Part shown: piece after piece, positions 32,865 to 44,886 of the stretch
Numbering within the stretch: position 1 is the first letter of the stretch
Layout of the letters: each line of letters opens with the position of its first letter
Source of the DNA: Undaria pinnatifida
Taxonomy: Eukaryota > Sar > Phaeophyceae > Laminariales > Alariaceae
Reading direction: 5' to 3'
Assembly (NCBI GenBank): GCA_012845835.1
Contig: JABAKD010000100.1
Location: 209,426 to 273,425, forward strand
Length of the DNA: 64,000 nt
Program-made: the position numbers and the translations under genes
Notes under the pieces: generated by a model
What the model was told of the DNA's origin: nothing
Seen by the model: only the letters and a program-made list of their open reading frames with translations
Databases searched by the model: none

Positions 32865-34480
32865 AGCCCCAACCTCATTGGCCTAGGGTCCCCCCCCTGC
32901 CCGACCTCGGCAATCACTGGGCGATGCGCGGGCGGCGGGGATTGCGCCTCGGGGCAACCTCCCCCAGTCCCGCCCCACCCGTGGATGATTAGGCGCCATT
33001 CCCGGTTCATAATCCTTCCTATCCCTACAACTCCGACACCTCGGGCACGAAAACCGAGTTCTCCTGGATCCACACCGCTCAGCACGGTGTGGAAATCCCA
33101 ATGCCACGGGCGGATGGCTGATTGGCTGGGGCAACCCCTCCCCATACCGCCCGACCCGGGGAGGATTGGGTACCATCCCCGGTTCAGACATTCTTCCATA
33201 TATCTACAACTCCGGCACCCCGAGGACGAAAATTGAGTTTTCGCGGGTCGGCGCCGCCACGCACAGTGTGGCAACCCCAATTCGCGCGACGATCGTTGAT
33301 CGGCCGGGCGCGTAGAGCGAGCGCAACCCGGGCAGGATAGGGCCCCGTCCCCGTTTGCCCCCCTCCCAGTCCCGCCGAAGCCAGGGAGGATTGGTTACCA
33401 TCTCCGGTTCAGCCATCCTTCCATATCTCTACTCCGACACCCCGGGGACGAAAATCGAGTTCTGTCGGGTCCACACCGCCCCGCACGGTGAGGAAACCCC
33501 AATCCCACGGACCGTCGCTAGTTTGTTGGGACGCGTAGAGCGAGCGCAACCCAGATAGGATAGAACCCCGTGCCCGTTTGACCTCCTCAGTCCCGCCAGA
33601 CCCCGGGAGGATTGGGTATCATCTCCGGTTCATAAATATTTCCACATCTCTACAATTCCGACATCCCGGGGACGAAAATCGATTTCTCCCGGGTCCACAC
33701 CGCCCTGCACAGTGGGAAAACCCAATTTCACGGGCCAATCGCTGATTGGCTGGGGCGCGTATAGTGAGCGCAACCCGGGGAGGATAGGGCCCCGTCCCCG
33801 TTTGACCCCCCCCAGTCCCGCCGTACCCGGGTGTGATTGGGTACCATCCCCGATATAGACATTCTTCCATATCTCTACAACTCCGACACCCCGGGGACGA
33901 AAATAGAGTTCTCCCGGATCCGCACCCCCCGGCGCGGTGTGGAACCCCAATCCCATGGGCCGATCGCTGATTGGCCGGGGCGCATGGAGCGAGCGTAACC
34001 CGGGGAGGGTAGGGTTCCACCCCCGGTTCAAACACCCCTCCATGTCTACAACTCGGACACCCCGGGGAAGAAAATCGAATTCCCTCGGGTCCACGCCGTC
34101 CCGCACAGTGTGGAAACCCCAATCGCACGGGCCGATCGCTGAATGGCTGGGACGCGTAGACCGATTGCAACCCGTTGCCGATAGGGCCCCATCACCGTTT
34201 GACCCTCCCTCCAGACCAGAGATCCGTCCCCGTTCGACCCCCTCCAGTATCGTCGCACCCGAGGATGATTGCGTAACATCCTCGGTTCAGACATCCTTCC
34301 ATATCGCTTATTACTCGGACGCCCCGGGGACGCAAATTGAGTTATCCCGGGTCGACACCTCCCAACACGGTGTTGAAATCCCAACCTCGCGGACCGATCG
34401 CTGCTTGATTGGGGCGCGTAGGCCGAAAGCAACCCGGGGGAGATAGGGCCCCATCCCCGTTTGACCCCCCTATACATATA
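32865..34480 (+). repeat. Satellite array, forward orientation
   Basis: About seven units of 170-270 bases. Marks are 'gatcgctgattggctggggc' (33116, 33289, 33738, 33958, 34130, 34400), 'gcgYgtagagcgagcgcaac', 'agggccccRtccccgtttga', 'accatctccggttcag' and 'caccccggggacgaaaat'. The same family is reversed at 18.5-19.3 and 20.4-20.8 kb. ORFs of 100-200 codons here are repeat artefacts. Confidence 0.9.
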
Positions 34481-35049
34481 TGTATATTGGGGTTGGCGTT
34501 AGTTGGCAACGACGCTGTAAAACATGCCAGTCACTGCGTGAGCTAGACAACCAGGGTACCGTTTTTTGTCTTTTTCTAAAAATTTTTAGGGGGTCACCAC
34601 GATGGTTATCGGGTTATATCATATTGTGCGGGGTGGAGAACCCGAACTCCGCACAAAGGGAGTGATTGCATCACGTAGTGTGAATATGGCAACTTGCAGG
34701 AGTGACGACCCTATAAATTATCAAACTCACAGCTGACGCGTTTAGACATTTATTTTCAAAATATGTTAAGGCAGCTGTCTCTGGAGTGGCCACACCAGAA
34801 ACAAAAGTAGTATCATTCATTGGCGCTGTCACCCATAAGCAAGAAAGTAGGCACAGGGTGCCGAAGTCCGTCTTACGAGCGGTTCTTGGAAGGATGCAGT
34901 TCACCCTTCATGCTACTCGCCGAACACCTCACGGCGCTTCGCGCTTAGTGCAAGCAATGTCTGCCTGGTTGGTGAAAGCCCGACGTAACCCGTGCCGGCA
35001 TAAAAGGGATGCGAGAGTCTATGGTCATACGACTACGGCCATGCACAAA
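34481..35049 (+). other. Interrupting segment in the satellite; unrecognised ORF
   Basis: About 570 bases of unrelated DNA between two satellite blocks. It carries 'actcacagctgacgcg' near 34725, a relative of the terminal block of the 12.4 kb repeat. A 114-codon frame (34786-35130) has no known domain. It is probably an inserted element fragment. Confidence 0.3.
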
Positions 35050-35760
35050 CTGAGTACACCCCCAGTCCCGCCGCATCGCGGGAGAATTGGATCCCATACC
35101 CGGTTGAGACAGCATTCCATATCTCTATGACTCCGACACCCCGGGGACGAAAAATGGGACGAAAAATCGAGTTTTACCGGGTCGACACCGCCCCCATAGT
35201 ACGGAAATCCCAATCCCGCTGGCCGATCGCTGATTGGCTGGGGCGCGTAGCGCAAGCGCAACCTGGGAAGCATAGGGGTCCATCTCCGGTTCAGAAGTAT
35301 CTCCCTATCACTACAACTCCGATATCCCCGGGGGATGAAAACGGGAAGTCCCTCGGGTCTACACCGCCCCGCACGACGGGGAAACTCCAATCCCACTGGC
35401 CAATCGCTGATTGGTTGGAGCGCGTAGAGCCAGCGCCACCCAGGCAGGATAAGGCCCAATGCCCGGGTCACAAATCCCTCCGTAACTCTACACCTCCAAC
35501 ACCTCGAGAACGAAAATGATGCTTTCTCGGATCGACACCGCCTCGCACGGTGTGTAAAACCCTAACGCCGTAGGCCGATCGCTGATTGGTTGGGGCTCCA
35601 ACATAGAGTAAGCGCAACCGGGGGAACATAGGGCCCCATCGCTGAATCGGAAATCCTTCCATGCATCAACTCCGACAACGGGGGGACGAGAACGGAAATA
35701 TCCCGGGTTGATATCGCCACGCACGGAGTAGAAACCCCAACCCAACCCCCCAAAAGAATT
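35050..35760 (+). repeat. Satellite array, forward orientation, second block
   Basis: Three further units (gatcgctgattggctgg at 35225, 35406 and 35576) with the same companion words 'ccggttcagaa', 'gacgaaaa' and 'agcgcaacc'. Confidence 0.85.
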
Positions 35761-37400
35761 AAAAAAGAAAAATGATGCAAAACCCGAGTCAGAACCGATA
35801 GAGTCAAAGTCCAGCGAGATAGCCACTCCCACACCAACTTCAAGATAAAAATTAAAAGTACAAAAGGGGCGAGAAAGTCGGCCAAAAATAAATCTGTTAC
35901 TAGTACCATAAAGCACATCGGCCTCTAACTGGGTGTTCCTCAAGAAGTTCGTCACGTCCCGCACCGACTTCCCCACACCCCACACTAATTTCATCAATAC
36001 AAATCGAGAACTGACCAAACGCATCCGTTTGCTGCTGTACGTAATGCTGTACTGCGGTAGCACATGGTGGTTGCGGCGTTTGATGGGTGGATGGAATGGT
36101 CGGTGGATGGGTGGTTGGGTGGGTCGTGGTCGTTTTGTAAGGGGGGGGGGGGGGTTGTGCCTGTGGCAGGTGGCCCTGTTTCTTCCATCGGTATATACAG
36201 TCTTCAGGTTCTCCGCCATAACGGCCTGCTCTGGCGAAGTTCGAGTACGAACCAACGCATCCATTTGTTGCTGTACGCACTTCTGTATTACTGTAGCACA
36301 TGGTCGGTGGGTTGGTTGATGGGTGGATGGCTTGGTTGATGGGTGGGTTGTGTCGTGTGGTACGTTGATGAGTGTTTTCGTGAGTGTGGGAGGTGAGCCT
36401 GATATTCATTGATTGCAGCAGTAAATTGTTTCATCTCCGGCATGAAGTCGGCCGGTTCGGGCATACTTCGGAAGTATCACTGCAACGGTGGATCAATTAA
36501 TCGCAGAGTTCACGGCAATAGTCGACCAACTAATTGCAGACTTCACTGCAATAGTGGGTCAACTATTGGCAGAGTTCAGGACCAATCGAGTGCGAGATCG
36601 GTGCAATTTGGTTCTCGAAACAGCAAACCCCCACCTCACAATAGCGTTCAACAATCAGCAGCAAGAAGCACCACAGGTAGGAAGCAACACACAACACTAC
36701 ACCAACACGAAGCCCGCGCTTCCAGTTGACCGGGAAACGACCCAAATAGCAGCAACACAGGCAGGCACCACATCGACAGCACGCTTTTCACACCTCTTCT
36801 GCTTCTTCAGCCAGTCTGAGACGAAAGCGAGGACCCCCTGATACGATGCCGTGACGAATGCAATTATTTCTGTGGATACCATCTACGACTTTCGCTTGGC
36901 GCAGACAAAAAAAAAATAAGGCGTGCGAAGCGCGCCGATTTTTGCGCAAGCGCGCCTTATTTTTGTGCTTGTATTTCATCCTTGCTTGAATTTTTCCGAG
37001 CTCCAATCCCATCGGCCAAGGGTCCCCCCCCTGCCCGCCCTCGGTCGATCAGGGGGCAAGGCGCGCGCGCCGGGGGTTGCCCCTCCAGTCCCGCACCGGT
37101 TCAGCAAGTTCAGCAACTATCATTTCATCATGTTCATTCATAAAGTGGGTGTAGCTTCCGCATGCAGAGTTGAGCGCAAATTGGTTCTCGAAGAAGCAGA
37201 AATCTACCGCGCAATAGAAGGGTTCAGCAGCAAGGAGCAACGAAGCAACACTTAACACGACAACCGCACCAACAAGGCATTTGCTTCCAGTTCGTCGACG
37301 AAAGACCACAACTGTTTGCTGCTCTACGTACTGCTGTATGGCTGTAGCACATGGGTGCTTGGGGTGCTTGATGGGGGGACGGATTAGTCGGTAGGTAATG
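35761..37400. repeat. Mosaic of ggatgggtgg-rich and gcagcac-rich repeats
   Basis: Blocks 'gtttgctgctgtacgtRNtgctgta' followed by 'gtagcacatggt' and ttgatgggtgg words lie at 36026, 36263 and 37315. A diverged ~150 bp block ('caatttggttctcgaa', 'agcaaca-acaacac') lies at 36600, 37175 and 37745. A long palindrome around ataaggcg lies at 36910-36965. No gene is called. Confidence 0.6.
36488..36588 (+). repeat. 33 bp tandem repeat, three units
   Basis: Units begin at 36488, 36521 and 36554 and translate to DQLIAEFTAIV-like 11-residue repeats inside a 117-codon frame (36488-36841). The unit keeps frame and amphipathic character, which could form a helical bundle. The rest of the ORF is unrecognised and lies in repeat DNA. 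Confidence 0.6.
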
Positions 37401-37891
37401 AGGGTCGTTTCGTACATGGCTGAGTGTTGTTGCTGCTGCTACTGCTGCTACATCGGGGTATCTACTTGACACTGCTGCGTGAAAGCTGACCCGTACCACG
37501 CGAGGCAGCATAGCGAGGGCAGTTTGGAGGCAACTTCCGAACAGGGATATACCGCATGCATACCAGTGTTGGGGATCGAGCTCGGCCTCCAAGTAAAGGG
37601 TACTACGCTCCCTCTGCTCTGGGCGAGGAACGCGTAGGAGTTATCGATGTTGGGCCTTCACTGTGGGTATGTATATACCAGGTTCCAGGCACTGCATAGT
37701 TTAGTCCCGCCGCACCGATTCGGCAAGATCAGTGTCATCCCACCAAACTCATTGATAGAGTCGACGCAAATTCAACTTCCAGAATCCAACTCAACTTGAT
37801 AACCGAAACAGCAGAAACTCACCGGACACCAGCGACGTTGAGCAGCCAGGAGCAAGGAAACAACACACAACACAACGGCAGCGGCAGCGCG

Positions 37892-37948
<57 letters not shown>

Positions 37949-38379
37949 CGAGGATAATATCAGGCAAACGGGATGAAGAAAAAAAAGAAGTATATATATA
38001 TACTATCATAGTCCTTAGGCTGATCTCACACTTCGTTTCTTTTGCGGACCTCTCCCGCCTCTGCGCTCAGCGCCGTAGCGCCTGCGAGAGGTCTTGATGT
38101 CGAGATCTACGACGATATCTCCGAAAAATCCTGGCCTGTGAGCGTTTTGGCGCATTTGCTACCGGGAGGGCCTATTATTCGCGAGACTTTTTCCGGTACT
38201 TGCTCTCTTATCTAAGACCCATGGGCAGGTCCGCTAAGCGGCCGGCGTCATCATTGTGGACGCCTGCACGGGAGGTTGCGTGCTCGGATCTAAGAGAAAA
38301 ACAAAACGCCCCGACGAACACATGCCACCTGGGCTTCGTCAAAAACTGCAATTGATACAAAAATTGAGAGGGTATAGAG
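37401..38379. other. No gene; (AGT)n microsatellite at 37892-37948
   Basis: About 19 AGT units followed by no clear gene. 38040-38090 is 'ctctgcgctcagcgccgtagcg', locally palindromic. No coding region is supported. Confidence 0.5.
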
Positions 38380-38690
38380 ATCAAAGATCAGAGAGCTACG
38401 TATTCTACAGCAGGGGGTGATATGTACAGCAGTAGCAGTAGCAACTGTGATGGATCTACGCGCGGACTGTCAACGTTGCTACTTACGGTATGTCTTACGC
38501 ACATTATCTACAGCAGCAGCTCAGAGATAGCTACGTATACGAAAATGTAGAATACTACAGCACAGAGCGTGTGATATGTGCAGTAGCAGTAGTAGCAGCT
38601 GAGATGGAGCTGCGCATGAACTGTCAACGTTGCTACGTACGGTATGTACTACGTGCAGTATCTACAGCGGCTGCTGTAGTGTTACCTTTC
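38380..38690 (+). repeat. Tandem duplication of about 170 bp
   Basis: 'gatatgtRcagNagtagcagtag' (38418, 38572), 'ctgtcaacgttgctac' (38467, 38619) and 'gagagctacgtat / gatagctacgtat' (38390, 38526) recur in the same order. Confidence 0.7.
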
Positions 38691-40180
38691 TACGCAGCTA
38701 CGCTGTGGGTCATCGCATCATTGCATACGTACTCCCAGAGTTTTTGTCAACAAAAAGAACAGCAGTATCCCGCTTTCGAAAATCGTAGTTGTGGGGCTCA
38801 AATCTCTTCTCACACACCCATTCCAGCACCTTCCCTCATCACCGCACCCTCCACCTGCTATTTATAGTAATAGCTGCCACGACCGATTGACCCCCTGAAG
38901 GGTTCCCCGCTCAAGAATACCGAGCCGACAGAGACCACCGATACGACGTATCAAGTTGTAGACGACCTTATGAACAGAATAAATGTGGTGATAACGAATG
39001 CCGGGGCCCACAATAACGAAGAAGTTACTTCTCGTCGAGTTGTTTGGTATTTTGATTCAAGCAAACAGAACGTGCAGGAAGGCGCCAAATCCCGCCCGTT
39101 CACAGCGAACACGTTTCGCCCTGAGCGTGACTCGGCGAAAAAACAAACGAAGCTCATCTGCGTGGTATGCATTCTCCCGGTCACCAAGTATGCACGAGTA
39201 TAATTTTTGAGCGCATATTTTTGCACGTCGTCCTGATGTCGGTATTTCCTTTTTGTTTTACGTCTCGTTTCTGCAGCCTTACGCCAAAGATGTTGCCCCT
39301 GATGTATGGTTGCCTGTGTTTGTCCCGTTCATGCCTCGCATCCATTCGTGGTTTTGCCGTACAAGCCTGCGTATTATGTGTGTCCCGTTCTTTCAACGCC
39401 CTCTTTCTTCGCACCGAGGGTGTACCGGTTTTTTATTTGCCACGCCGCCCCATTACTGCAGCTGCTATGTAGTATGTTGAAGTTACACGGCCGTTTGCTG
39501 CCTACCTATGTTTTGGGGGATTTTGCCTACCACGCATCGTGTAGCGTTCCATCTCGTCCCTGCAATCTTACGCCTTGCCCCGCTTTATGATGCGCTCTGT
39601 GTGTCCCGTCCATGCCCTCTATGGGCCTGCGCCTGTTGGGTTTAACCCCATTGTCAATATTCCATCAACTCCCACTACTGCTGTGATTTCTGTTTTGGGC
39701 TCTTGCAATAACATGTACCAGGTACCGTCCAGGTAGTATCTAATGTTTACATAGCTATTTTTTCCGTGCCCGTCTCGTGTGTTGCTTTCCGTGCGAGTAC
39801 TTATTTCGAAAGAATACAAAAAATCTTCACGTTCACTTCGAGGACTGCGTTGGCCATAGGGTAACGAACGCTTTAGGGGTGTTTATAGCGATGCCTTCCA
39901 CATTATTATACAGCAGTACGAGAGCTCCGCATGCCGGCACTCATGCTCCGGATAGAAAAATATACATCACAGTGTCTTTAGTATTTATAAAGTTTTAAAA
40001 CGTCAGTAGAATGAAGGCAATGCGAAGTGTTAGATGAAGGCAACGCCAAGTGTACAAATATTGTAGCAATGCATTTACTGACGACATTGCCAAGAGTTAC
40101 AGGCTGACTGACGGGAATTAAAAGATAAAATAATGCGCTGAGAGAAAAAGAGTGCTACAGTAGATATATTTACCGTGCAG
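38691..40180. other. No gene seen
   Basis: 39150-39600 is pyrimidine-rich with repeated 'gtgtttgtcccgttc' words and several open but unrecognisable frames. 39925-39950 holds a decayed GC hairpin. Nothing else is supported. Confidence 0.35.
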
Positions 40181-40975
40181 CAGAATCGACCTGGAAAGAC
40201 CTACAGCAGAGCAGTGCTCAAGACTCAGTGAAGTACCAACATTCTCCAACGAATTAAGCGGTACAATCACGTAGAAAAGGGTGCTGTTCCATATGCCGGA
40301 TCCCTGTATACCACTCATTTATCTTGCGAACGGATAGGTCCTTTTGAATCTTCCGCATAATTATTTTGTGGCGAGCTCGACGAACAACGCCAACAAATCG
40401 AACTCAATATCTCCTCCACAGCATCGAGCAGAACCGACGCGTCTCCGCAAGATCCCCACCTGAACGAGGCCATTCCTCAACGACCTGGCACAACCCACAA
40501 TTGTTATCGTGCACGAGAAACTGCCTGGCAAGATCCACAGCAGCAGTGATCAAGATTCAGTGAAGTACCAACAATCTCCAACAAATTTAGCCGTACAATC
40601 ACGTAGAAGAAGGGCGATATTCTCCATAATAATATGCCGGATACCTGTATACCAATCATACATCTTGCCGAATAATTACCCTCGAATCTTGCGCAGAATT
40701 ATTTTTGTGCAGACCTCGAAGAACAAAACAAACCGATCGAAGTCAACATCTTCTCTGGCATTGAGCAGAGCGAAGGGGTCTCCGTAAGATCCACACAAAC
40801 GAGTCCAGTCCGGAACGACCTGGCTCAACCCACCAATTTAAATCAACCGTGCACTATAAACGGCCTGGCAAGACCCACAGCAGTGCTCAACATTCAGTAA
40901 AGTACCAACATATTCTCTACGCCCTCTCTACGCAAAATCCTCCACCAAAACAAGGACATCTTCCGAACGAAATGA
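40181..40975 (+). repeat. ~350 bp tandem repeat, 2.3 units
   Basis: 'cctggaaagac / cctggcaagatccacagcag' (40190, 40526, 40864), 'cagtgaagtaccaacaNtctcc' (40227, 40559, 40898) and 'atgccggatMcctgtatacca' (40294, 40635) repeat in order with a period of about 335 bases. Confidence 0.8.
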
Positions 40976-41377
40976 TCCACAACAGTCGAGAAAGATCTTC
41001 CTCAACAGACAGAAAAACCTCCCATAAGGTCCGATTTCATGCAGTAAATATTGACTGATATGGAATGGACGAAAGGCGGATTTTCGACCAGCCAACAGCC
41101 AAACGTACACAGTTGTTCCTTGGGCCGTTTTATCGTGGTGTTGATTTTCTATGCTCTATGTCATATGGGAATCAGGTATTTTCCGGAATAGTATACTCTT
41201 TTGTTGAGCCAAATTACGAAATCACGAGTGACCCACGCCAGGATGGGCAATCATCCCTCTTCATCACCAGCTCGTCGCAGAAAGGGCAAGGAATGAGGAC
41301 CTGTAGGGCTTTTATTGTCGCTGGGAGAGAAAAAAACCCTCCCTCGAAAATATTTGTGATGCTTGTGTTGATCCGCG

Positions 41378-41826
41378 GAGACGACTCGGTCCTACACTCG
41401 CTGCTGGAAACGTATTTGTGGTGTTTGCTGGGCTATGGGAGCATGCGATGCTACCTGCTCAGATTTCAAGATTTGGACTATGAACCCCGCTGTTGTACGG
41501 CTCATGCCAGGTCGCTTCTACGGATCACGGTAAATATAAGATTTGTGGGCTGTGCCAGGTCGTTCCAAACTGGGCTATTTAGAGGATCTTGCAGGACTGT
41601 TAACGGTGAGGGTCAATTCCTTTGCTGGGTCGATTCGTTCCACGATTCGGGAATGTAGAGGAATGATACGTAGCGATTAGGGGATGTAGAGGAATTATAG
41701 CAGCCGTACAATAGGAGGGGTTTTAGTCCAGATCTTGAAATCTCAGCACGTAGCACCGCATGCTCCAACAGCCCAGCAAGCACCACAAATAAATTTCCAG
41801 CAACGAGTGTAGGACCGAGTCGTCTC
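41378..41826. repeat. Long inverted repeat, ~125 bp arms
   Basis: The left arm 41378-41502 (gagacgactcggtcctacac ... gttgtacggct) matches in reverse the right arm 41699-41826 (agccgtacaa ... gtaggaccgagtcgtctc) with few differences. The spacer is about 196 bases. If transcribed it would fold into one long hairpin. A 197-codon frame (41065-41658) runs through the left arm but shows no domain. Confidence 0.85.
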
Positions 41827-42131
41827 GGCAAACTAAAAACGCAGCGGGACAGATTCTACCTTGGATTGGCCAATCAAAACATCATTTTCTACCCTGCATC
41901 CTGTGGCAGTCAATCAGAGCATCTTAATTCTACCTTGCATTGGCGAATAAGCTACGCAGATTACCATGCACGACTAATCACATATCTTCACGCACCGCCA
42001 AGTCCTCATTGCGCCGCATGCTGGTGTGCACGAAGAGACCAAGAGCAGTGCAGAGAGAAACCAGGGAGCAGAGGGCAGAGAGCAGATAAACAGAGAGCAG
42101 AAAGCAGAGAGCAGAGAGAGGGCCGCTTCAA
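41827..42131. other. No gene; GAGAGCA-type minisatellite
   Basis: 42030-42125 is a purine-rich run of 'gagagcag/gagggcag' words, about ten imperfect copies. No ORF is convincing. Confidence 0.5.
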
Positions 42132-42540
42132 ATGACATGGTGCAGGATAGCAGGCGACCTGCAGGTCGGCAGCGGGAACTGGACCGACTGCAACAACACG
42201 ACGGAGCGGCCTCACGCAGGCACGCGTGCTACCACGGCTTCTGTGAACGCCTCGTGGGCGCTTGATCTCGGCTCCATGACCGGCGGGCAAGCGCACGCCA
42301 TGTCTATAGTAAACCGTTGTTATCGTCATGGTCGGCATGCGACGGCTTGTGGTTTGCGGGTTTAACTCCACGATGATCTCTTGCAATCAAAACATCGAAG
42401 GAGATACCGGACCGCAAAGCTCATTGATGGCGGACACAAGGACACGTCTTCGTATGTGTGCAGCTGGGAGTTCCTCGACAGCTGCATCAAGGCGTCCCCG
42501 CGTCTATCCTGTGAGATTCCGGAGCACGTGAGTTGTTGAC
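42132..42540 (+). pseudogene. Possible F5/8 type C-like gene fragment
   Basis: The frame starting at 42132 contains WTDCNN, then ASWALDLGSM and AMSIVNRCYRHG. This is the pattern of the F5/8 type C (discoidin/galactose-binding) fold, where a W-DLG strand is followed by a V-I-NR strand. Continuation (MISCNQNIEGDTGP, about 42375-42415) appears in a different frame, so the copy would be broken. The match is short and by eye. It could equally be chance in repeat DNA. Confidence 0.25.
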
Positions 42541-43565
42541 CAGGAGAGCTACTCGCACTCACGTTCCAAGTATGGAAGGCCGTTTTTGTTTTGCACGCTG
42601 GTATGTAGACTATACCAGGTACAAAACTGCAGGACATGCCGTACAAGACCCCTAAAATGAAACAGAAGACCGCCGCAGGTTGGGTTTCTTATTTGGGGAA
42701 GGGTGCGCTCTAGAACAGTATTTCAACCCTGGTGTATCAGCTGCCGGGTTTCTTATATTTCTGTAAATGCAAGCCTGCCAATCGTCGACCTGGTTACCCT
42801 GTTGTTGGTGTGCTATTTATTACCTGTACTGTACAGCAGGACACCTACAATACAGAACCCCTGCCGAGAAAACGAGCAAGAAAGTCAGGCTGAGATTGAC
42901 ACGAAAATAAGAACCCCGGGAGCTGACATACTGATGATATAGTACTGTAATCTCAACATCACTTATACCTGTCGCTGCTAGTGGGCTCAAACCAACATGT
43001 TCTTGCGCAATCGACATCCGCAGGTACTACGCGCGCTTGGCGAGGATGGTAGCCTACAAGCATCAATCTCCTTTCGCGGAAACAAACTGTTGCGAACCTC
43101 CCCCTGTTTAGCGAAACAACGAGACCGGTTGCAATGGAGCGCCGGCGTTCTTCGAGGGGGTTCAGCAATGGTGGTACTATGGGCAGAACCAGATGGGGGA
43201 CGACACGAAGTATTGCCGAGGGGCATAGGTGTTGGTATGAGTGAATATCGTACCGATCGAGGTAGATGAAAGCGAACAAGGGCGTGCTACGGGAGTAATG
43301 GTGGACAGCAGTCTTGGCAGCGCTACGGCCGCAGGGGATGAGCTGCGGGTGCCACCAGCTGCAACGGCGGCAGGCGACCCGGCTTGTGTTACCGATTCAG
43401 GGCGTGTCGTTCCCTTTCGTCAGGCATGCCCACGTTTTTGCCTCTTGTTTGTTTTGGCATTTGTTTTGTTCCCACATCTTGATGTTCTGGGCACCTTCCC
43501 TTCCTCCTTGTGCGTTTCCTTTTCGTTGTTAGGAAAGAGGCAAACGTCGCATATATTTTCCAGTA
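42541..43565. other. No gene seen
   Basis: Several 70-115 codon frames on both strands (42959-43585) without recognisable domains. 42997-43280 is GC-richer. Nothing is called. Confidence 0.3.
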
Positions 43566-44884
43566 CAGTAGGTGGGCCTATATAGTGCGGGTATGTGACA
43601 CGGCTCCGTACTCGCACTATATCGACCTCGCGCACTATATGATTTCTGGCCTTTATAGTGCGAGTACCCGCACAATTCGCGACTAGAATCAACTCAATAG
43701 TGCGGGTTAGCGCTCTATTCGCGATTTCACTTGTTTAAAGCACAGAACAAAGCCAACGGCAAGGTGTACGAAGGTGAACAAGCTGTCGATACATGCATCT
43801 GTACGTGGTGAGAAGAGGACAGCCTGTTGCAGCGTTGAATAGGCATGCTGCACCCGGGTACAGCGTGGTTGCTCATGACGACGCGCTCGCACGTCTGAGT
43901 GCACCACCCGTCTGTGTGTGCGAAGTCCCATCGTTGGTTGAGATGAAATTTATTAAGTTCGTAGAGGAATGGATTGACTACTAAATGCAAGCTCTGCAAA
44001 CGAAACATAAACGTGCCAAAGGTGACATCCTCTCAGGAAAAAAAAGCGGGAAACTGGAACAACAACAAACATACGTCTCTACTCGTACTTCTCGTACGCT
44101 CTACCTTTGTGGCTACGAGAAAATCCGCAACAACGCAACACCACGCATACCCTTGGGCTTGGTTTTAATGCACGAACAAGTGAAACGCGCCAACCTTTGA
44201 CTTACTGTACTTCGTACGAGTCACTTCACCACACATGAAAGTCAGGCACTCCGTAGACCCGCGCCCCACCCACCTCCCCCCCAAAAAAAAACGAACAACG
44301 CCAATCGTTCCACGTGTCAAAATCCCCCCGGACATCAGTCTGGCGAGATGGCCGCGATGCATGCTCTGCAATCATCAACATCCGTGCCCTCTGGAGCAAA
44401 TGGCCGGCCTCATTGATGCCGGACGCTTCTGCGTAGTTTTCCAGGGCGGCGAAGTGCTGGAGAACTTCCGCATACGACGGTGGCTCGGTGCGAACGCCTT
44501 CGACGTCGTCGTCGTCCTCACTCTCCAGATGGGGAAGATGGCAGAGTTCGCCTGCTGCACACGGCATCGTGAGCCTCTACACTGCTGTTCGTGTTGCCAG
44601 TAGGGTCCGCCGGGTGGTAGGGGTACTGTACAGCTGTAGTACTGTACTGCTGTACCGCAGCACTGCGGGTTTGTGGTCAGTTTGACCCCATGATCTAAGG
44701 CGGGGTGACGTCAGACCCGCATTATATCGGGTGTGAGGTGGTCCAAATCCGCATTATATAGACCTGTGCCCCTATTGTGCGGCATGCGCACTATATAGGC
44801 CCGAATTTTGTGCCAAGCGATTTCACCCGAACTATACCGGCAGGGGCGCACTATATAACCCGCACTATATAGGCCCACCTACTG
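43566..44884. mobile_element. pogo/Tigger-like DNA transposon, internally deleted
   Basis: Both ends carry a perfect 27 bp terminal inverted repeat starting CAGTAGGTGGGCCTAT (43566-43592 and 44858-44884). The element is flanked by TA on both sides (43564-43565, 44885-44886), the Tc1/mariner-pogo target duplication. Subterminal copies of 'cgcactatat' (at least five per side, both orientations) are candidate transposase sites. At 1319 bp it is too short for a full transposase. A minus-strand ORF at 44226-44567 resembles a Tigger/CENP-B-type transposase C-terminus, which with the CAGT end supports pogo-like. It is probably mobilised in trans by an intact relative. Confidence 0.8.
44226..44567 (-). 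pseudogene. Transposase C-terminal fragment (pogo/Tigger-like)
   Basis: A 113-codon frame. After an acidic patch (SEDDDDVEG) comes EPPSYAEVLQHFAALENYAE and a helical stretch LLQRARMLMIAEH. Pogo/Tigger/jerky transposases often end with an acidic linker and a 'P-S-x-x-E-A-L-x-x-L' helical segment. That resemblance is from memory and is modest. No DDE core or DNA-binding HTH is seen in the element, so if it is a transposase remnant only the tail survives. Its place inside perfect TIRs strengthens the reading. Confidence 0.4.
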
Positions 44885-44886
44885 TA

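Noticed and set aside
32672-34477. 100-200 codon ORFs on both strands in the satellite
   Set aside because: They follow the repeat unit, change frame from unit to unit and show no domain.
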